64,000 nt of DNA from Curvibacter sp. GWA2_64_110. GTDB lineage: Bacteria > Pseudomonadota > Gammaproteobacteria > Burkholderiales > Burkholderiaceae_C. Numbering within the stretch: position 1 is the stretch's first letter; each line of letters begins with the position of its first letter. Where the stretch lies: positions 1 to 64,000 of the forward strand of contig MGPC01000032.1 in NCBI GenBank assembly GCA_001797315.1, read 5' to 3'. Both the position numbers and the translations under genes were made by a program. Positions 1 to 11,798 of the stretch are shown here, piece after piece. The notes beneath the pieces were generated by a model. The model saw nothing but the letters and a program-made list of their open reading frames with translations. It made no database searches and was not told where the DNA came from.

Positions 1-908
1 AGCGGCATCAACCGGCCCGACGTGTTCCAGCGCACCGGCAACTATCCCGTCCCGCCGGGTGCCTCCGACATTCCCGGCCTCGAAGTGGCGGGTGAGGTCG
101 TGGGCGGCGATGCTGCAGAACTGGCGCAGGCCGGCCTCAAGCTGGGCGACCGCGTGTGCGCGCTGGTGGCTGGCGGCGGTTATGCCGAACTGTGCACGGC
201 GCCGATCGCGCAGTGCCTGCCGTATCCGAAAGGCGTGAGCGATGTCGAGGCGGCTTCGCTGCCCGAGACCTTCTTCACGGTCTGGAGCAATGTGTTCGAC
301 CGCGGCCGCCTGCAAAAGGGCGAGACGCTGTTGATCCAGGGCGGCTCCAGCGGCATCGGCGTCACTGCCATCCAGCTGGCCAAGGCCATGGGTGCGATAG
401 TGATCGTCACCGCTGGTAGCGACGACAAGTGCGCCGCCTGCCTCAAGCTTGGTGCCGACCACGCCATCAACTACAAGACGCAGGACTTCAAGGACGAGGT
501 CAAGCGCCTGACGGACGGCAAGGGTGTCGACGTCATCCTCGACATGGTGGGGGGCGAGTACGTTGCGCGCGAAGTCGAGAGCCTGGCCGAGGATGGCCGC
601 ATCGTCATCATCGCCGTGCAGGGCGGCACCAAGAGCAGCTTCAATGCCGGCCTGGTGCTGCGCAAGCGCCTGACCATCACCGGCTCCACGCTGCGGCCGC
701 GTCCGGTCGCCTTCAAGCAGGCGATTGCGCAGGCCTGCCTGAAGCATGCCTGGCCGTTGATCGAGGCCGGCAAGATCAAGCCGGTGATTCATAGCACCTT
801 CCCTGCGGTCGATGCGGCGGACGCCACCGGCAGCGGTGCGGCCAAGGCACACGCCCTGATGGAATCGAACCAGCACGTGGGCAAGATCGTCCTGACCTGG
901 AGTGCAGC

Positions 909-912
<4 letters not shown>
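1..912 (+). CDS. NAD(P)H-quinone oxidoreductase, zinc-type ADH/PIG3-like family (5' truncated by window)
   Basis: Frame is open from base 1 ([11 protein letters not shown]...); [19 protein letters not shown] Rossmann motif; stop at 912 overlapping tpiA start. Confidence 0.9.
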
Positions 913-1652
<740 letters not shown>

Positions 1653-1688
1653 TAACGGCTGCAGCTTGCTACGAATTTAGGAGTAAAC

Positions 1689-2090
1689 ATGAGTCTCGTT
1701 CTGACCATTCTCTTGGCGGTCCAGCTGCTGTCGGCACTGGCCATGATCGGCCTGATCCTGATCCAGCACGGCAAGGGTGCCGACATGGGTGCGGCCTTCG
1801 GCAGCGGCAGTTCGGGCAGCCTGTTCGGTGCCAGCGGCAGCGCCAACTTCCTGTCGCGTACCACGGCCGTGCTGGCCAGCGTGTTTTTCGTCTGCACGCT
1901 GGCGCTGGCCTACTTCGGCAATACGCGTCCGGCCAGCACGGGCAGTGTGCTGGAGCGCGCGGCCGTGACGGCACCGGCAGCCGAAGGCGCGGCCGGTCCG
2001 GCGACGCAGATTCCCGGCAGCCAGGCGCCCGCAGAACCGGTGCAGACAGCGCCCGCCGCCTCGGGCGCAGCGCAGATTCCGGCCAAGTAA
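1689..2090 (+). CDS. secG: Preprotein translocase subunit SecG
   Basis: Two TM segments, LIQHGKGADMGAAFGSGSSGSLFGASGSANFLSRTTA; located between tpiA and tRNA-Leu. Confidence 0.95.
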   Translation: MSLVLTILLAVQLLSALAMIGLILIQHGKGADMGAAFGSGSSGSLFGASGSANFLSRTTAVLASVFFVCTLALAYFGNTRPASTGSVLERAAVTAPAAEGAAGPATQIPGSQAPAEPVQTAPAASGAAQIPAK

Positions 2091-2101
2091 ATTCTCTGAA
2101 G

Positions 2102-2115
2102 TTGACCCGCGTCAA
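2102..2115. promoter_or_regulatory. FNR/CRP-family-like palindrome TTGAC-CCGC-GTCAA upstream of tRNA-Leu/nuo
   Basis: Perfect 5-bp inverted repeat with 4-nt spacer; a -10-like TAAACT lies at 2140-2145. Confidence 0.35.
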
Positions 2116-2197
2116 CCGGGATGCGGGGCGTTTTCAGGGTAAACTCTAGGGCTGTCGGGAAAGCGCAATCCTCATGCAATCCCGGCGCATGAGACAA

Positions 2198-2282
2198 GCC
2201 GTCGTGGTGAAATTGGTAGACACGCTATCTTGAGGGGGTAGTGGCGAAAGCTGTGCGAGTTCGAGTCTCGCCGACGGCACCA
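2198..2282 (+). tRNA. tRNA-Leu(GAG), CCA encoded
   Basis: GCCGTCG...CGACGGCACCA acceptor pairing, 7-nt anticodon loop TTGAGGG, long variable arm, GTTCGAGTC T-arm. Confidence 0.95.
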
Positions 2283-2337
2283 TAAACAGACCTGTTGGAT
2301 CCAGTCCGACGGGGTAAACGGTGATCAGAATCTCAAG

Positions 2338-2697
2338 ATGAACCTCGATCAGTACCTTCCCGTTCTCCTGTTCATCTTGGTCGGCATCGCGGTAGGCATC
2401 CTTCCCCAAGTGCTCGGCTACATCCTCGGTCCGAACCGGCCCGACGCGGCAAAAAATTCCCCTTACGAGTGTGGCTTCGAAGCGTTTGAAGACGCGCGCA
2501 TGAAGTTCGACGTGCGCTACTACCTCGTCGCCATTCTTTTCATTCTGTTCGATCTGGAAATTGCCTTTCTCTTCCCTTGGGCGGTGGCGCTCAAGGAGGT
2601 GGGGGCGGTCGGCTTCTGGGCGGCAGTGGTGTTCCTGGGCATTCTGGTCGTGGGTTTTGTCTACGAGTGGAAAAAAGGCGCCCTGGACTGGGAATAG
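2338..2697 (+). CDS. nuoA: NADH-quinone oxidoreductase subunit A
   Basis: 119 aa; [33 protein letters not shown] signature; operon order. Confidence 0.98.
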   Translation: MNLDQYLPVLLFILVGIAVGILPQVLGYILGPNRPDAAKNSPYECGFEAFEDARMKFDVRYYLVAILFILFDLEIAFLFPWAVALKEVGAVGFWAAVVFLGILVVGFVYEWKKGALDWE

Positions 2698-2727
2698 AAA
2701 TAAGCAGATTTCAAGAGGGCTGATGCC

Positions 2728-3207
2728 ATGATTGAAGGCGTGATGAAAGAGGGCTTTATCACCACCAGTTACGACACGGTGGTGAACTGGGCCAAGACCG
2801 GCTCGCTCTGGCCCATGACCTTCGGTCTGGCCTGCTGCGCGGTCGAGATGATGCATGCCGCGGCAGCGCGTTATGACATCGGCCGTTTCGGCGCCGAGGT
2901 GTTTCGTGCCAGTCCGCGCCAGTCCGACCTGATGATCGTGGCCGGTACGCTGTGCAACAAGATGGCGCCGGCGCTGCGCAAGGTCTACGACCAGATGAGC
3001 GAGCCGCGCTGGGTCATCTCCATGGGCTCCTGCGCCAACGGCGGCGGCTATTACCACTACAGCTACTCGGTGGTGCGCGGCTGCGACCGCATCGTGCCGG
3101 TCGACGTCTATGTGCCGGGCTGCCCGCCCACGGCCGAGGCGCTGATCTACGGCATCATCCAGTTGCAGCAGAAAATCCGCCGTACACAGACCATCGCGCG
3201 CGTCTGA
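2728..3207 (+). CDS. nuoB: NADH-quinone oxidoreductase subunit B
   Basis: [12 protein letters not shown] and [40 protein letters not shown]. Confidence 0.98.
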   Translation: MIEGVMKEGFITTSYDTVVNWAKTGSLWPMTFGLACCAVEMMHAAAARYDIGRFGAEVFRASPRQSDLMIVAGTLCNKMAPALRKVYDQMSEPRWVISMGSCANGGGYYHYSYSVVRGCDRIVPVDVYVPGCPPTAEALIYGIIQLQQKIRRTQTIARV

Positions 3208-3214
3208 GGAATCA

Positions 3215-3826
3215 TTGATGACTGCTATTGCTGTGAATCCCGAAGCTCTCAAGGACACCGTCGCTGCCGCTTTGGGTGGCAAGGTGCGTCGCATCGATGT
3301 CCGTCTGGGTGAAGTCATTGTTGAAGTGGCTGCTGCCGACTACCTGGCTGCGGCGCAGATCCTGCGCGACGCGCCGGGCTGCCGCTTCGAACAGTTGATC
3401 GATCTCTGTGGCGTCGACTATTCCGCCTATGGGGATGGCCGCTGGGAAGGCCTGCGCTTTTGCGTGGTGTCGCACCTGCTGTCGGTCAGCCTGAACCAGC
3501 GCCTGCGCCTCAAGGTGTTTGCCGCCGATGATGACTTCCCCGTGGTCGACTCGCTGGTCGACGTCTGGCGTGCCGCCAACTGGTACGAGCGCGAAGCCTT
3601 CGACCTCTACGGCATCGTGTTCGAGGGGCACGACGACCTGCGCCGCATCCTGACCGACTACGGTTTCATCGGCCACCCCTTCCGCAAGGACTTCCCGCTG
3701 TCCGGCCATGTCGAGATGCGCTACGACGCCGAGCAGCAGCGTGTGGTCTATCAGCCGGTGAGCATCGAGCCGCGCGAGATCACGCCGCGCATCATCCGTG
3801 AAGACAACTACGGAGGCCTGAACTGA
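3215..3826 (+). CDS. nuoC: NADH-quinone oxidoreductase subunit C
   Basis: [43 protein letters not shown] signature; start may be 3218. Confidence 0.97.
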   Translation: MMTAIAVNPEALKDTVAAALGGKVRRIDVRLGEVIVEVAAADYLAAAQILRDAPGCRFEQLIDLCGVDYSAYGDGRWEGLRFCVVSHLLSVSLNQRLRLKVFAADDDFPVVDSLVDVWRAANWYEREAFDLYGIVFEGHDDLRRILTDYGFIGHPFRKDFPLSGHVEMRYDAEQQRVVYQPVSIEPREITPRIIREDNYGGLN

Positions 3827-3828
3827 TC

Positions 3829-5082
3829 ATGGCCGAGATCAAGAACTACACGCTGAATTTTGGTCCCCAGCACCCGGCCGCGCACGGCGTGCTGCGCCTG
3901 GTGCTGGAGCTTGATGGTGAGGTGGTGCAGCGCGCCGACCCGCACATCGGCCTGTTGCACCGCGCCACCGAGAAACTTGCCGAAAGCAAGACCTACATCC
4001 AGTCGCTGCCCTACATGGACCGTCTGGACTATGTCTCGATGATGTGCAACGAGCAGGCCTACTGCCTGGCCATCGAGAAGCTGCTGGGCATCGAGGTGCC
4101 GCTGCGCGCCAAGTACATCCGCACCATGTTCGGCGAGATCACGCGCCTGCTCAACCACCTGATGTGGCTGGGTTCACACGGCAACGACTGCGGCAGCTCG
4201 ACCATCCTGATCTACACCTTCCGTGAGCGTGAAGACCTGTTCGACATGTACGAGGCGGTGAGCGGTGCGCGCATGCACGCGGCCTACTTCCGTCCGGGCG
4301 GCGTCTACCGCGACCTGCCGGATACCATGCCGCAGTACCAGGCGAACAAGATCCGCAATGCCAAGGCGATTGCCGAGTTCAATGCCAATCGCCAGGGTTC
4401 GCTGCTCGACTTCATTGACGATTTCTGCGCCCGTTTCCCCAAGTGCGTGGACGAGTACGAAACCCTGCTGACCGACAACCGCATCTGGAAGCAGCGTACG
4501 GTCGGTATCGGCGTCGTCACGGCCGAGCGCGCGCTGAACCTGGGCATGACCGGCCCGATGCTGCGCGGCTCCGGCATCGCCTGGGACCTGCGCAAGCAGC
4601 AGCCCTACGACGCCTATGAGTACGTGGACTTCGATGTCCCGCTCGGCAAGACCGGCGACAGCTACGACCGTTATCTGGTGCGCGTGCAGGAGATGCGCGA
4701 GTCCAACCGCATCATCAAGCAGTGCGTGGACTGGCTGCGCGCCAACCCCGGCCCGGTGATCACCGACAACCACAAGGTGGCAGCGCCGGCGCGCGAGGCC
4801 ATGAAGTCGAACATGGAAGAGCTGATCCACCACTTCAAGCTTTTCACCGAAGGTTTTCATGTGCCTGAAGGCGAGGCCTATGCCGCCGTCGAGCACCCGA
4901 AGGGCGAGTTCGGCATCTACCTGGTGAGCGATGGCGCCAACAAGCCCTACCGCCTCAAGATCCGCGCCCCGGGTTTCGCCCATCTGGCAACCCTGGACGA
5001 GCTGGCCCGCGGCCACATGCTGGCCGACGCCGTGGCCATCATCGGCACCCTGGACATCGTGTTTGGAGAGATTGATCGATGA
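3829..5082 (+). CDS. nuoD: NADH-quinone oxidoreductase subunit D
   Basis: [22 protein letters not shown]; 417 aa. Confidence 0.98.
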   Translation: MAEIKNYTLNFGPQHPAAHGVLRLVLELDGEVVQRADPHIGLLHRATEKLAESKTYIQSLPYMDRLDYVSMMCNEQAYCLAIEKLLGIEVPLRAKYIRTMFGEITRLLNHLMWLGSHGNDCGSSTILIYTFREREDLFDMYEAVSGARMHAAYFRPGGVYRDLPDTMPQYQANKIRNAKAIAEFNANRQGSLLDFIDDFCARFPKCVDEYETLLTDNRIWKQRTVGIGVVTAERALNLGMTGPMLRGSGIAWDLRKQQPYDAYEYVDFDVPLGKTGDSYDRYLVRVQEMRESNRIIKQCVDWLRANPGPVITDNHKVAAPAREAMKSNMEELIHHFKLFTEGFHVPEGEAYAAVEHPKGEFGIYLVSDGANKPYRLKIRAPGFAHLATLDELARGHMLADAVAIIGTLDIVFGEIDR

Positions 5083-5567
5083 TCTCTGATTCCATCAAGA
5101 CGCGCTTCGCCAAAGAGGTCGCGAAATACCCGGCCGAGCAGAAGCAGTCGGCCGTCATGGCCTGCCTGTCCATCGTGCAGCAGGAGCTCGGCCATGTGAG
5201 TGCCGACAGCGAGGCGGAGATCGCCGCCTACCTCGACATGGCGCCGATGGCCGTGCACGAGGTGACGACCTTCTACAACATGTACAACCAGCAGCCGGTG
5301 GGCAAGTACAAGCTCAACGTCTGTACCAACCTGCCGTGCCAGCTGCGCGACGGTGGCAAGGCACTCAAGCACCTGGAGCACAAGCTGGGCATCGCCATGG
5401 GCGAGACCACGGCTGACGGCCTGTTCACGCTGCAGCAGAGCGAATGCCTCGGTGCCTGCGCCGATTCGCCGGTGATGCTGGTCAACGACCGCACCATGTG
5501 CAGCTTCATGTCGAATGACAAGCTCGATCAGCTGGTCGACGGCCTGAAGTCAGCGGAGAGCAAATGA
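5079..5567 (+). CDS. nuoE: NADH-quinone oxidoreductase subunit E
   Basis: Thioredoxin-like 2Fe-2S motif [11 protein letters not shown]...[13 protein letters not shown]. Confidence 0.97.
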   Translation: MISDSIKTRFAKEVAKYPAEQKQSAVMACLSIVQQELGHVSADSEAEIAAYLDMAPMAVHEVTTFYNMYNQQPVGKYKLNVCTNLPCQLRDGGKALKHLEHKLGIAMGETTADGLFTLQQSECLGACADSPVMLVNDRTMCSFMSNDKLDQLVDGLKSAESK

Positions 5568-6943
5568 TGTCGGCTGAAAAAATCCTGTCCCAGTTTGCCG
5601 CCACCGGCGTCCAGACCTGTTTCCACGACCGTCACATCAACCCGCAGATCTATGCTGGCTTGAATGGCAGCAATTGGAGCCTGAAGGACTACGAGGCGCG
5701 CGGCGGCTACCAGGCCTTGCGCAAGATCCTCGGCAAGGACGGTTCGGCCCCGAACCCCGAAACCGGTATGGCGGGGATGACGCAAGACCAGGTGATTGCC
5801 ACCGTCAAGGAATCTTCCTTGCGCGGCCGCGGCGGCGCCGGCTTCCCCACCGGCCTGAAGTGGAGCTTCATGCCGCGTCAGTTCCCGGGCCAGAAGTACC
5901 TGGTGTGCAACTCCGACGAGGGCGAGCCGGGGACCTGCAAGGACCGCGACATCCTGATGTACAACCCGCACATCGTGATCGAAGGCATGGCTATCGCGGC
6001 CTACGCCATGGGCATCACGGTCGGCTACAACTACATCCACGGCGAGATCTTCCAGGTCTACGAACGCTTCGAAGCGGCGCTGGAAGAGGCGCGCGCCGCC
6101 GGCCTGCTGGGCAACAATATCCTGGGCAGCAGCTTCAGCTTCCAGCTGCATGCGCACCACGGCTTCGGCGCCTACATCTGCGGCGAAGAAACCGCACTGC
6201 TGGAGTCGCTCGAAGGCAAGAAGGGCCAGCCGCGCTTCAAGCCGCCGTTCCCGGCCAGCTTCGGCCTGTACGGCAAGCCCACCACCATCAACAACACCGA
6301 GACCTTCGCGGCTGTGCCCTGGATCATCCGCAACGGCGGCCAGGCCTACCTGGAGTGCGGCAAACCCAACAACGGCGGCACCAAGATCTTCTCGATCAGC
6401 GGCGACGTCGAGCGCCCGGGCAACTACGAGATCCCGATGGGCACGCCCTTTGCCAAGCTGCTCGAACTCGCCGGCGGCGTGCGCGGCGGTCGCCAGCTCA
6501 AGGCCGTGATCCCCGGCGGCTCCTCGGCGCCGGTGCTGCCGGCCAACATCATCATGGAATGCACGATGGACTACGACTCCATCGCCAAGGCCGGCTCCAT
6601 GCTGGGCTCGGGCGCGGTGATCGTGATGGACGAGACCCGCTGCATGGTCAAGTCGCTGCAACGCCTCTCGTACTTCTACATGCACGAGTCGTGCGGCCAG
6701 TGCACGCCCTGCCGCGAGGGCACGGGCTGGCTGTCGCGCGTGGTCGACCGGATCGAGACCGGCCACGGTCGTCCCGAAGACATGGACCTGCTCGACAACG
6801 TGGCAGAAAACATCCAGGGCCGCACCATCTGTGCGCTGGGCGACGCCGCGGCGATGCCGGTGCGCGCCATGATCAAGCATTTCCGGCACGAATTCGAACA
6901 TCACGTAGCGCACAAGACCTGCATGGTCCCGGCCTACGTCTGA
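5564..6943 (+). CDS. nuoF: NADH-quinone oxidoreductase subunit F
   Basis: [47 protein letters not shown]. Confidence 0.98.
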   Translation: MMSAEKILSQFAATGVQTCFHDRHINPQIYAGLNGSNWSLKDYEARGGYQALRKILGKDGSAPNPETGMAGMTQDQVIATVKESSLRGRGGAGFPTGLKWSFMPRQFPGQKYLVCNSDEGEPGTCKDRDILMYNPHIVIEGMAIAAYAMGITVGYNYIHGEIFQVYERFEAALEEARAAGLLGNNILGSSFSFQLHAHHGFGAYICGEETALLESLEGKKGQPRFKPPFPASFGLYGKPTTINNTETFAAVPWIIRNGGQAYLECGKPNNGGTKIFSISGDVERPGNYEIPMGTPFAKLLELAGGVRGGRQLKAVIPGGSSAPVLPANIIMECTMDYDSIAKAGSMLGSGAVIVMDETRCMVKSLQRLSYFYMHESCGQCTPCREGTGWLSRVVDRIETGHGRPEDMDLLDNVAENIQGRTICALGDAAAMPVRAMIKHFRHEFEHHVAHKTCMVPAYV

Positions 6944-6967
6944 GTCCTATACCCCGAGCACACGAAC

Positions 6968-9088
6968 ATGGTTGAAATCGAACTCGATGGCAAGAAGGTG
7001 GAGGTGGTGGAAGGCAGCATGGTCATGCATGCGGCCGAGAAATCCGGCACCTACATTCCGCATTTCTGCTACCACAAGAAGCTCAGCATCGCGGCCAACT
7101 GCCGCATGTGCCTGGTCGACGTGGAAAAGGCGCCCAAGGCCATGCCAGCGTGTGCCACACCGGTGACGCAGGGCATGGTCGTGCGCACGAAGAGCGACAA
7201 GGCAGTCAAGGCGCAGAAGTCGGTGATGGAGTTCCTGCTCATCAACCACCCGCTGGACTGCCCGATCTGCGACCAGGGCGGCGAATGCCAGCTGCAGGAT
7301 CTGGCCGTCGGCTACGGTGCCTCCTCCTCGCGTTATGAAGAGGAAAAGCGCGTCGTGTTCCACAAGGATGTCGGTTCGCTGATCTCGATGGAAGAGATGA
7401 GCCGTTGCATCCACTGCACCCGCTGCGTGCGCTTCGGCCAGGAAGTGGCCGGCGTCATGGAGCTGGGCATGTCGCACCGCGGCGAGCATTCCGAGATCGA
7501 GACCTTCGTCGGCCACTCGGTCGATTCCGAACTGTCCGGCAACATGATCGACATCTGCCCGGTCGGCGCGCTGACCAGCAAGCCGTTCCGCTACCAGGCC
7601 CGTACCTGGGAGCTGAGCCGCCGCAAATCGGTCAGCCCGCACGACTCCACCGGCGCCAACCTGATCGTGCAGGTCAAGAACAACAAGGTCATGCGTGTCG
7701 TGCCGCTGGAAAACGAAGCCGTCAACGAGTGCTGGATCGCCGACCGCGACCGCTTCTCCTACGAAGCGCTGGACAGCCAGGAGCGCCTGACCCAGCCCAT
7801 GATCAAGCACGGCGGCGAGTGGAAAACCGTCGACTGGCAGACGGCGCTGGAATACGTGGCCAAGAGCTTCAAGCATATCCAGGCCGAGCATGGCGCCAGC
7901 AGCATCGGCGCCTTGGTCAGCCCGCATAGCACGCTCGAAGAGCTGTACCTGGCCGGCGCGCTGCTGCGCGGCCTGGGCAGCGACAACATCGACCACCGCC
8001 TGCGCCAGGCCGAATTCGCCAAGAGCGAAGGCGTTCACTGGCTCGGGACCTCGATTGAATCCCTGACCCAGCTCCAGCGCGTGCTGGTGGTCGGCGCCAA
8101 CCTGCGCAAGGACCATCCGCTGTTCGCCCAGCGCATTCGCCAAGCCGTGCGCCATGGCGCCGCTGTCAACGCCATCACGTCCAAGGCCCTGTTCAAGGAT
8201 GCCGATGCCTGGGCCATGCGCGTGGCCAACGCTGTCGTGGCCGAAGCGTCGGCCTGGGGCCAGTCGCTGGCTGACGTGGCGGCCGCGATTGCCGCTGAAA
8301 AAGGCGTGAGCGCACCGGCTGCCGGCCAGGCCACACCGCAAGCGCAAGCCATTGCCAAGTCGCTACTCGGCGGTGAGCGCAAGGCTATCTTGCTGGGCAA
8401 CGCGGCGGCGCACCACGCCAACGCTTCCAGCCTGCTGGCCCTGGCCAACTGGATCGCAGCGCAGACCGGCGCGACCGTGGGTTATCTCACCGAAGCCGCC
8501 AATACCGTGGGCGCACAGTGGGTCAAGGCCCAGCCGCAGACGGGCGGCCTGAACGCTGCGCAGATGTTGGCTGGTGGCCTCAAGGCTGCCATTCTTCTCA
8601 ACACCGAACCCGAGTTCGACTCCGCTGCCGGCCAGAAGGCGGCCGAGGGCCTGAGCAAGGTTGACACGGTGGTGACCTTGAGCCCGTTCAAGACCAACCT
8701 GGCCTTCAGCGATGTGCTGCTGCCGATCGCGCCGTTCACCGAAACCTCGGGCAGCTTCGCCAACGCCGAAGGCCGCTTGCAGAGTTTCCATGCCGTGGTC
8801 AAGCCGCTGGGCGAGACCCGTCCGGCCTGGAAGGTGCTGCGCGTGCTGGGCAATCTGCTCGGTCTGCCGGGCTTCGAATTCGAAACCTCGCAGGAAGTGC
8901 TGGCCGCGGCAACGGCCACGCCGGTGAACCTGTCCAATGCCACCCAGGCCGGCATCACGCTGAGCGCCTCGGCGGACGAACCGGTGGTGGCTTCGATCTA
9001 CCAACTTGACGGCCTGGTCCGTCGTGCGCCATCGCTGCAGTTGACGGCCGATGCGCGTGCTGCGCGTGAAGAAGGGGTGGCAGCATGA
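6968..9088 (+). CDS. nuoG: NADH-quinone oxidoreductase subunit G
   Basis: N-terminal 2Fe-2[31 protein letters not shown]-terminal molybdopterin-like domain. Confidence 0.97.
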   Translation: MVEIELDGKKVEVVEGSMVMHAAEKSGTYIPHFCYHKKLSIAANCRMCLVDVEKAPKAMPACATPVTQGMVVRTKSDKAVKAQKSVMEFLLINHPLDCPICDQGGECQLQDLAVGYGASSSRYEEEKRVVFHKDVGSLISMEEMSRCIHCTRCVRFGQEVAGVMELGMSHRGEHSEIETFVGHSVDSELSGNMIDICPVGALTSKPFRYQARTWELSRRKSVSPHDSTGANLIVQVKNNKVMRVVPLENEAVNECWIADRDRFSYEALDSQERLTQPMIKHGGEWKTVDWQTALEYVAKSFKHIQAEHGASSIGALVSPHSTLEELYLAGALLRGLGSDNIDHRLRQAEFAKSEGVHWLGTSIESLTQLQRVLVVGANLRKDHPLFAQRIRQAVRHGAAVNAITSKALFKDADAWAMRVANAVVAEASAWGQSLADVAAAIAAEKGVSAPAAGQATPQAQAIAKSLLGGERKAILLGNAAAHHANASSLLALANWIAAQTGATVGYLTEAANTVGAQWVKAQPQTGGLNAAQMLAGGLKAAILLNTEPEFDSAAGQKAAEGLSKVDTVVTLSPFKTNLAFSDVLLPIAPFTETSGSFANAEGRLQSFHAVVKPLGETRPAWKVLRVLGNLLGLPGFEFETSQEVLAAATATPVNLSNATQAGITLSASADEPVVASIYQLDGLVRRAPSLQLTADARAAREEGVAA

Positions 9089-10167
9089 TCGATGCGCTGT
9101 ACAACGGCGGCCTGAACCTGCTGGCCGCCAACTGGTGGACCGCGATGGCCTGGCCTGTGATCTGGATCCTGCTCAAGATCGTGGTGGTGCTCGCGCCGCT
9201 GATGGGTGCCGTGGCCTACCTGACGCTGTGGGAGCGCAAGCTGCTGGGCTTCATGCAGGTGCGCTTCGGTCCCAACCGGGTGGGCCCCTTCGGCCTGCTG
9301 CAGCCGATCGCCGACGCGCTCAAGCTGCTGACCAAGGAAATCATCCAGCCTTCGGCGGCCAGCAGCGGTCTGTTCCGCCTCGGTCCGATCATGGCCATCA
9401 TGCCGGCGCTGGCCGCCTGGGTGGCGATCCCCTTCGGGCCGGACGTGGCGCTGACCAACGTCAATGCCGGCCTGCTGCTGATCATGGCCATCACCTCGAT
9501 CGAGGTCTATGGCGTCATCATTGCCGGCTGGGCTTCCAACTCCAAATACGCCTTCCTCGGCGCGCTGCGCGCCTCGGCCCAGATGGTGAGCTACGAGATC
9601 GCCATGGGTTTCTGCTTCCTGGTGGTGCTGATGGTGTCGGGCAGCATGAATCTGACCGACATCGTGCAAGGGCAGGGCAAGGGTTATTTCAGCGACATGG
9701 GTCTGAGCTTCCTGTCGTGGAACTGGCTGCCGCTGCTGCCGATTTTCATGGTCTACCTGATCTCCGGTGTCGCCGAGACCAACCGCCACCCCTTCGACGT
9801 GGTGGAAGGCGAAGCCGAAATCGTGGCCGGCCACATGGTCGAGTACTCGGGCATGGGCTTCGCCATCTTCTTCCTGGCTGAATATGCCAGCATGTGGCTG
9901 GTGTCCATCCTGGCGGTGATCATGTTCCTCGGCGGCTGGATGTCCCCGATCGACAGCGCGCTGTTCAACTGGATCCCGGGCTGGATCTGGCTGGGCGCCA
10001 AGACCTTTGTCGTGGTCTCGATGTTCATCTGGATTCGCGCCACCTTCCCGCGTTTCCGCTATGACCAGATCATGCGTCTGGGCTGGAAGATCTTCATCCC
10101 GGTCACCCTGGTGTGGCTGCTCATCGTCGGCATCTGGATGCAGACGCCGTGGAATATCTGGAATTGA
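9085..10167 (+). CDS. nuoH: NADH-quinone oxidoreductase subunit H
   Basis: [50 protein letters not shown]. Confidence 0.98.
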   Translation: MIDALYNGGLNLLAANWWTAMAWPVIWILLKIVVVLAPLMGAVAYLTLWERKLLGFMQVRFGPNRVGPFGLLQPIADALKLLTKEIIQPSAASSGLFRLGPIMAIMPALAAWVAIPFGPDVALTNVNAGLLLIMAITSIEVYGVIIAGWASNSKYAFLGALRASAQMVSYEIAMGFCFLVVLMVSGSMNLTDIVQGQGKGYFSDMGLSFLSWNWLPLLPIFMVYLISGVAETNRHPFDVVEGEAEIVAGHMVEYSGMGFAIFFLAEYASMWLVSILAVIMFLGGWMSPIDSALFNWIPGWIWLGAKTFVVVSMFIWIRATFPRFRYDQIMRLGWKIFIPVTLVWLLIVGIWMQTPWNIWN

Positions 10168-10264
10168 ACATGCGCCCCCACGCTCATCACTTCGTGTATT
10201 CGCTGCCCCCCGAGGGGGTGTCGTCTGCCTTGGGACGGCCCAGCGGCAGCCGAGGAGCAGGACT
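10168..10264. repeat. Intergenic GC-rich spacer with GCCCCCCGAGGGGG palindrome, possibly a Comamonadaceae dispersed intergenic repeat
   Basis: 97 nt between nuoH and nuoI while neighbours overlap or nearly abut; CACGCTCATCACTTCGTGTATTCGCTGCCCCCCGAGGGGG resembles a dispersed repeat recalled from related genomes; only one copy noticed here. Confidence 0.4.
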
Positions 10265-10774
10265 ATGACCACCGTTACCGCTTCAACCTTCTCCTTCAAA
10301 GACTTCATCAAGAGCTTCATGCTGGTGGAGCTCTTCAAGGGCATGGCCCTGACCGGCCGCTACGCCTTCCGCCGCAAGGTCACGGTGCAGTTCCCGGAAG
10401 AAAAAACGCCGCTGTCGCCGCGCTTTCGCGGCCTGCATGCGCTGCGCCGTTATGACAACGGCGAAGAGCGCTGCATCGCCTGCAAGCTGTGTGAAGCGGT
10501 CTGCCCGGCCATGGCCATCACCATCGAGTCCGATGTGCGGGCCGACGGCAGCCGCCGCACCACGCGCTACGACATCGACCTGACCAAGTGCATCTTCTGC
10601 GGTTTCTGCGAGGAAAGCTGCCCGGTCGACTCCATCGTCGAGACCCATATCTTCGAATACCACGGCGAAAAGCGCGGTGACCTGTACTTCACCAAGGACA
10701 TGCTGCTGGCCGTGGGCGACCGCTACGAAAACGAGATCGCTGCGGCCAAGGCGGCCGATGCCAAGTACCGCTGA
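10265..10774 (+). CDS. nuoI: NADH-quinone oxidoreductase subunit I
   Basis: Two 4Fe-4S motifs [12 protein letters not shown] and [15 protein letters not shown] at 10265 in frame with track ORF 10007..10774. Confidence 0.97.
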   Translation: MTTVTASTFSFKDFIKSFMLVELFKGMALTGRYAFRRKVTVQFPEEKTPLSPRFRGLHALRRYDNGEERCIACKLCEAVCPAMAITIESDVRADGSRRTTRYDIDLTKCIFCGFCEESCPVDSIVETHIFEYHGEKRGDLYFTKDMLLAVGDRYENEIAAAKAADAKYR

Positions 10775-10808
10775 AGACTGTCCCACAGAACCTCACAAAG
10801 ATCGACCC

Positions 10809-11459
10809 ATGGACGTCAAGACTGGTTTCTTCTATCTGTTCTCGCTAGTGCTGCTGTTTGCGGCCTTCCGGGTCATCACGGCGCGCAACCCGGTGCATGC
10901 CGTGCTTTTCCTCATGCTGTCCTTCTCGCAGGCCTCGGCCATCTGGCTGCTGCTCAAGGCCGAGTTCCTCGCCATCACGCTGGTGCTGGTCTACCTCGGT
11001 GCGGTGATGGTGCTGTTCCTGTTCGTGGTCATGATGCTCGACATCAAGATCGACGCATTGCGCCAAGGCTTCTGGAAGCATTTTCCGCTGGCAGTCACCC
11101 TGGGCGCCGTGGTTGTGCTCGAAATGGCCATGGTGCTGATGGCCGGGTTCCGCGTCTCGGAAGAGCCGCGCGTGGCTCAGGTCATCGGCCAGCCGCTGCT
11201 GGAAGTCTCCAATTCCAAGGAGCTGGGCAAGCTGCTCTACACCCAGTACGTCTACCCGGTGCAGGTGGCGGCCGTCATCCTGCTGGTGGCCATGATTGCC
11301 GCCATCGCCCTGACCCTGCGCGCGCGCAAGGACACCAAGACCATCGACCCGTCCGAGCAGGTGCGCGTGCGCGCTGGCGACCGGCTCCATATCGTCAAGC
11401 TCGACCCCACACGCCCGGCGCCTGTCGCCGAGGCTGCGCCTGAGGAGAACAAGGCATGA
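10809..11459 (+). CDS. nuoJ: NADH-quinone oxidoreductase subunit J
   Basis: [57 protein letters not shown] at 10809. Confidence 0.97.
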   Translation: MDVKTGFFYLFSLVLLFAAFRVITARNPVHAVLFLMLSFSQASAIWLLLKAEFLAITLVLVYLGAVMVLFLFVVMMLDIKIDALRQGFWKHFPLAVTLGAVVVLEMAMVLMAGFRVSEEPRVAQVIGQPLLEVSNSKELGKLLYTQYVYPVQVAAVILLVAMIAAIALTLRARKDTKTIDPSEQVRVRAGDRLHIVKLDPTRPAPVAEAAPEENKA

Positions 11460-11770
11460 CCCTGACCCTGACACTCGGACATTACCTCACGCTCGGCGCC
11501 ATGTTGTTTGCGCTGGCAGTGGTGGGTATCTTTCTGAACCGCAAGAACCTGATCGTGCTGCTGATGGCCATCGAGCTGATGCTGCTGGCGGTCAACCTGA
11601 ACTTCGTGGCCTTCTCGCACTATCTGGGCGACATGCACGGCCAGGTGTTCGTGTTCTTCATTCTCACCGTGGCAGCGGCCGAGTCGGCCATCGGCCTGGC
11701 CATCCTGGTGCTGCTGTTCCGCAACAAGTCCAGCATCAACGTGGACGAACTCAACACGCTCAAGGGCTGA
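11456..11770 (+). CDS. nuoK: NADH-quinone oxidoreductase subunit K
   Basis: [27 protein letters not shown]; 104 aa. Confidence 0.98.
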   Translation: MTLTLTLGHYLTLGAMLFALAVVGIFLNRKNLIVLLMAIELMLLAVNLNFVAFSHYLGDMHGQVFVFFILTVAAAESAIGLAILVLLFRNKSSINVDELNTLKG

Positions 11771-11798
11771 ACCCGCCGGTTCATCAAGGTACAAGAAG

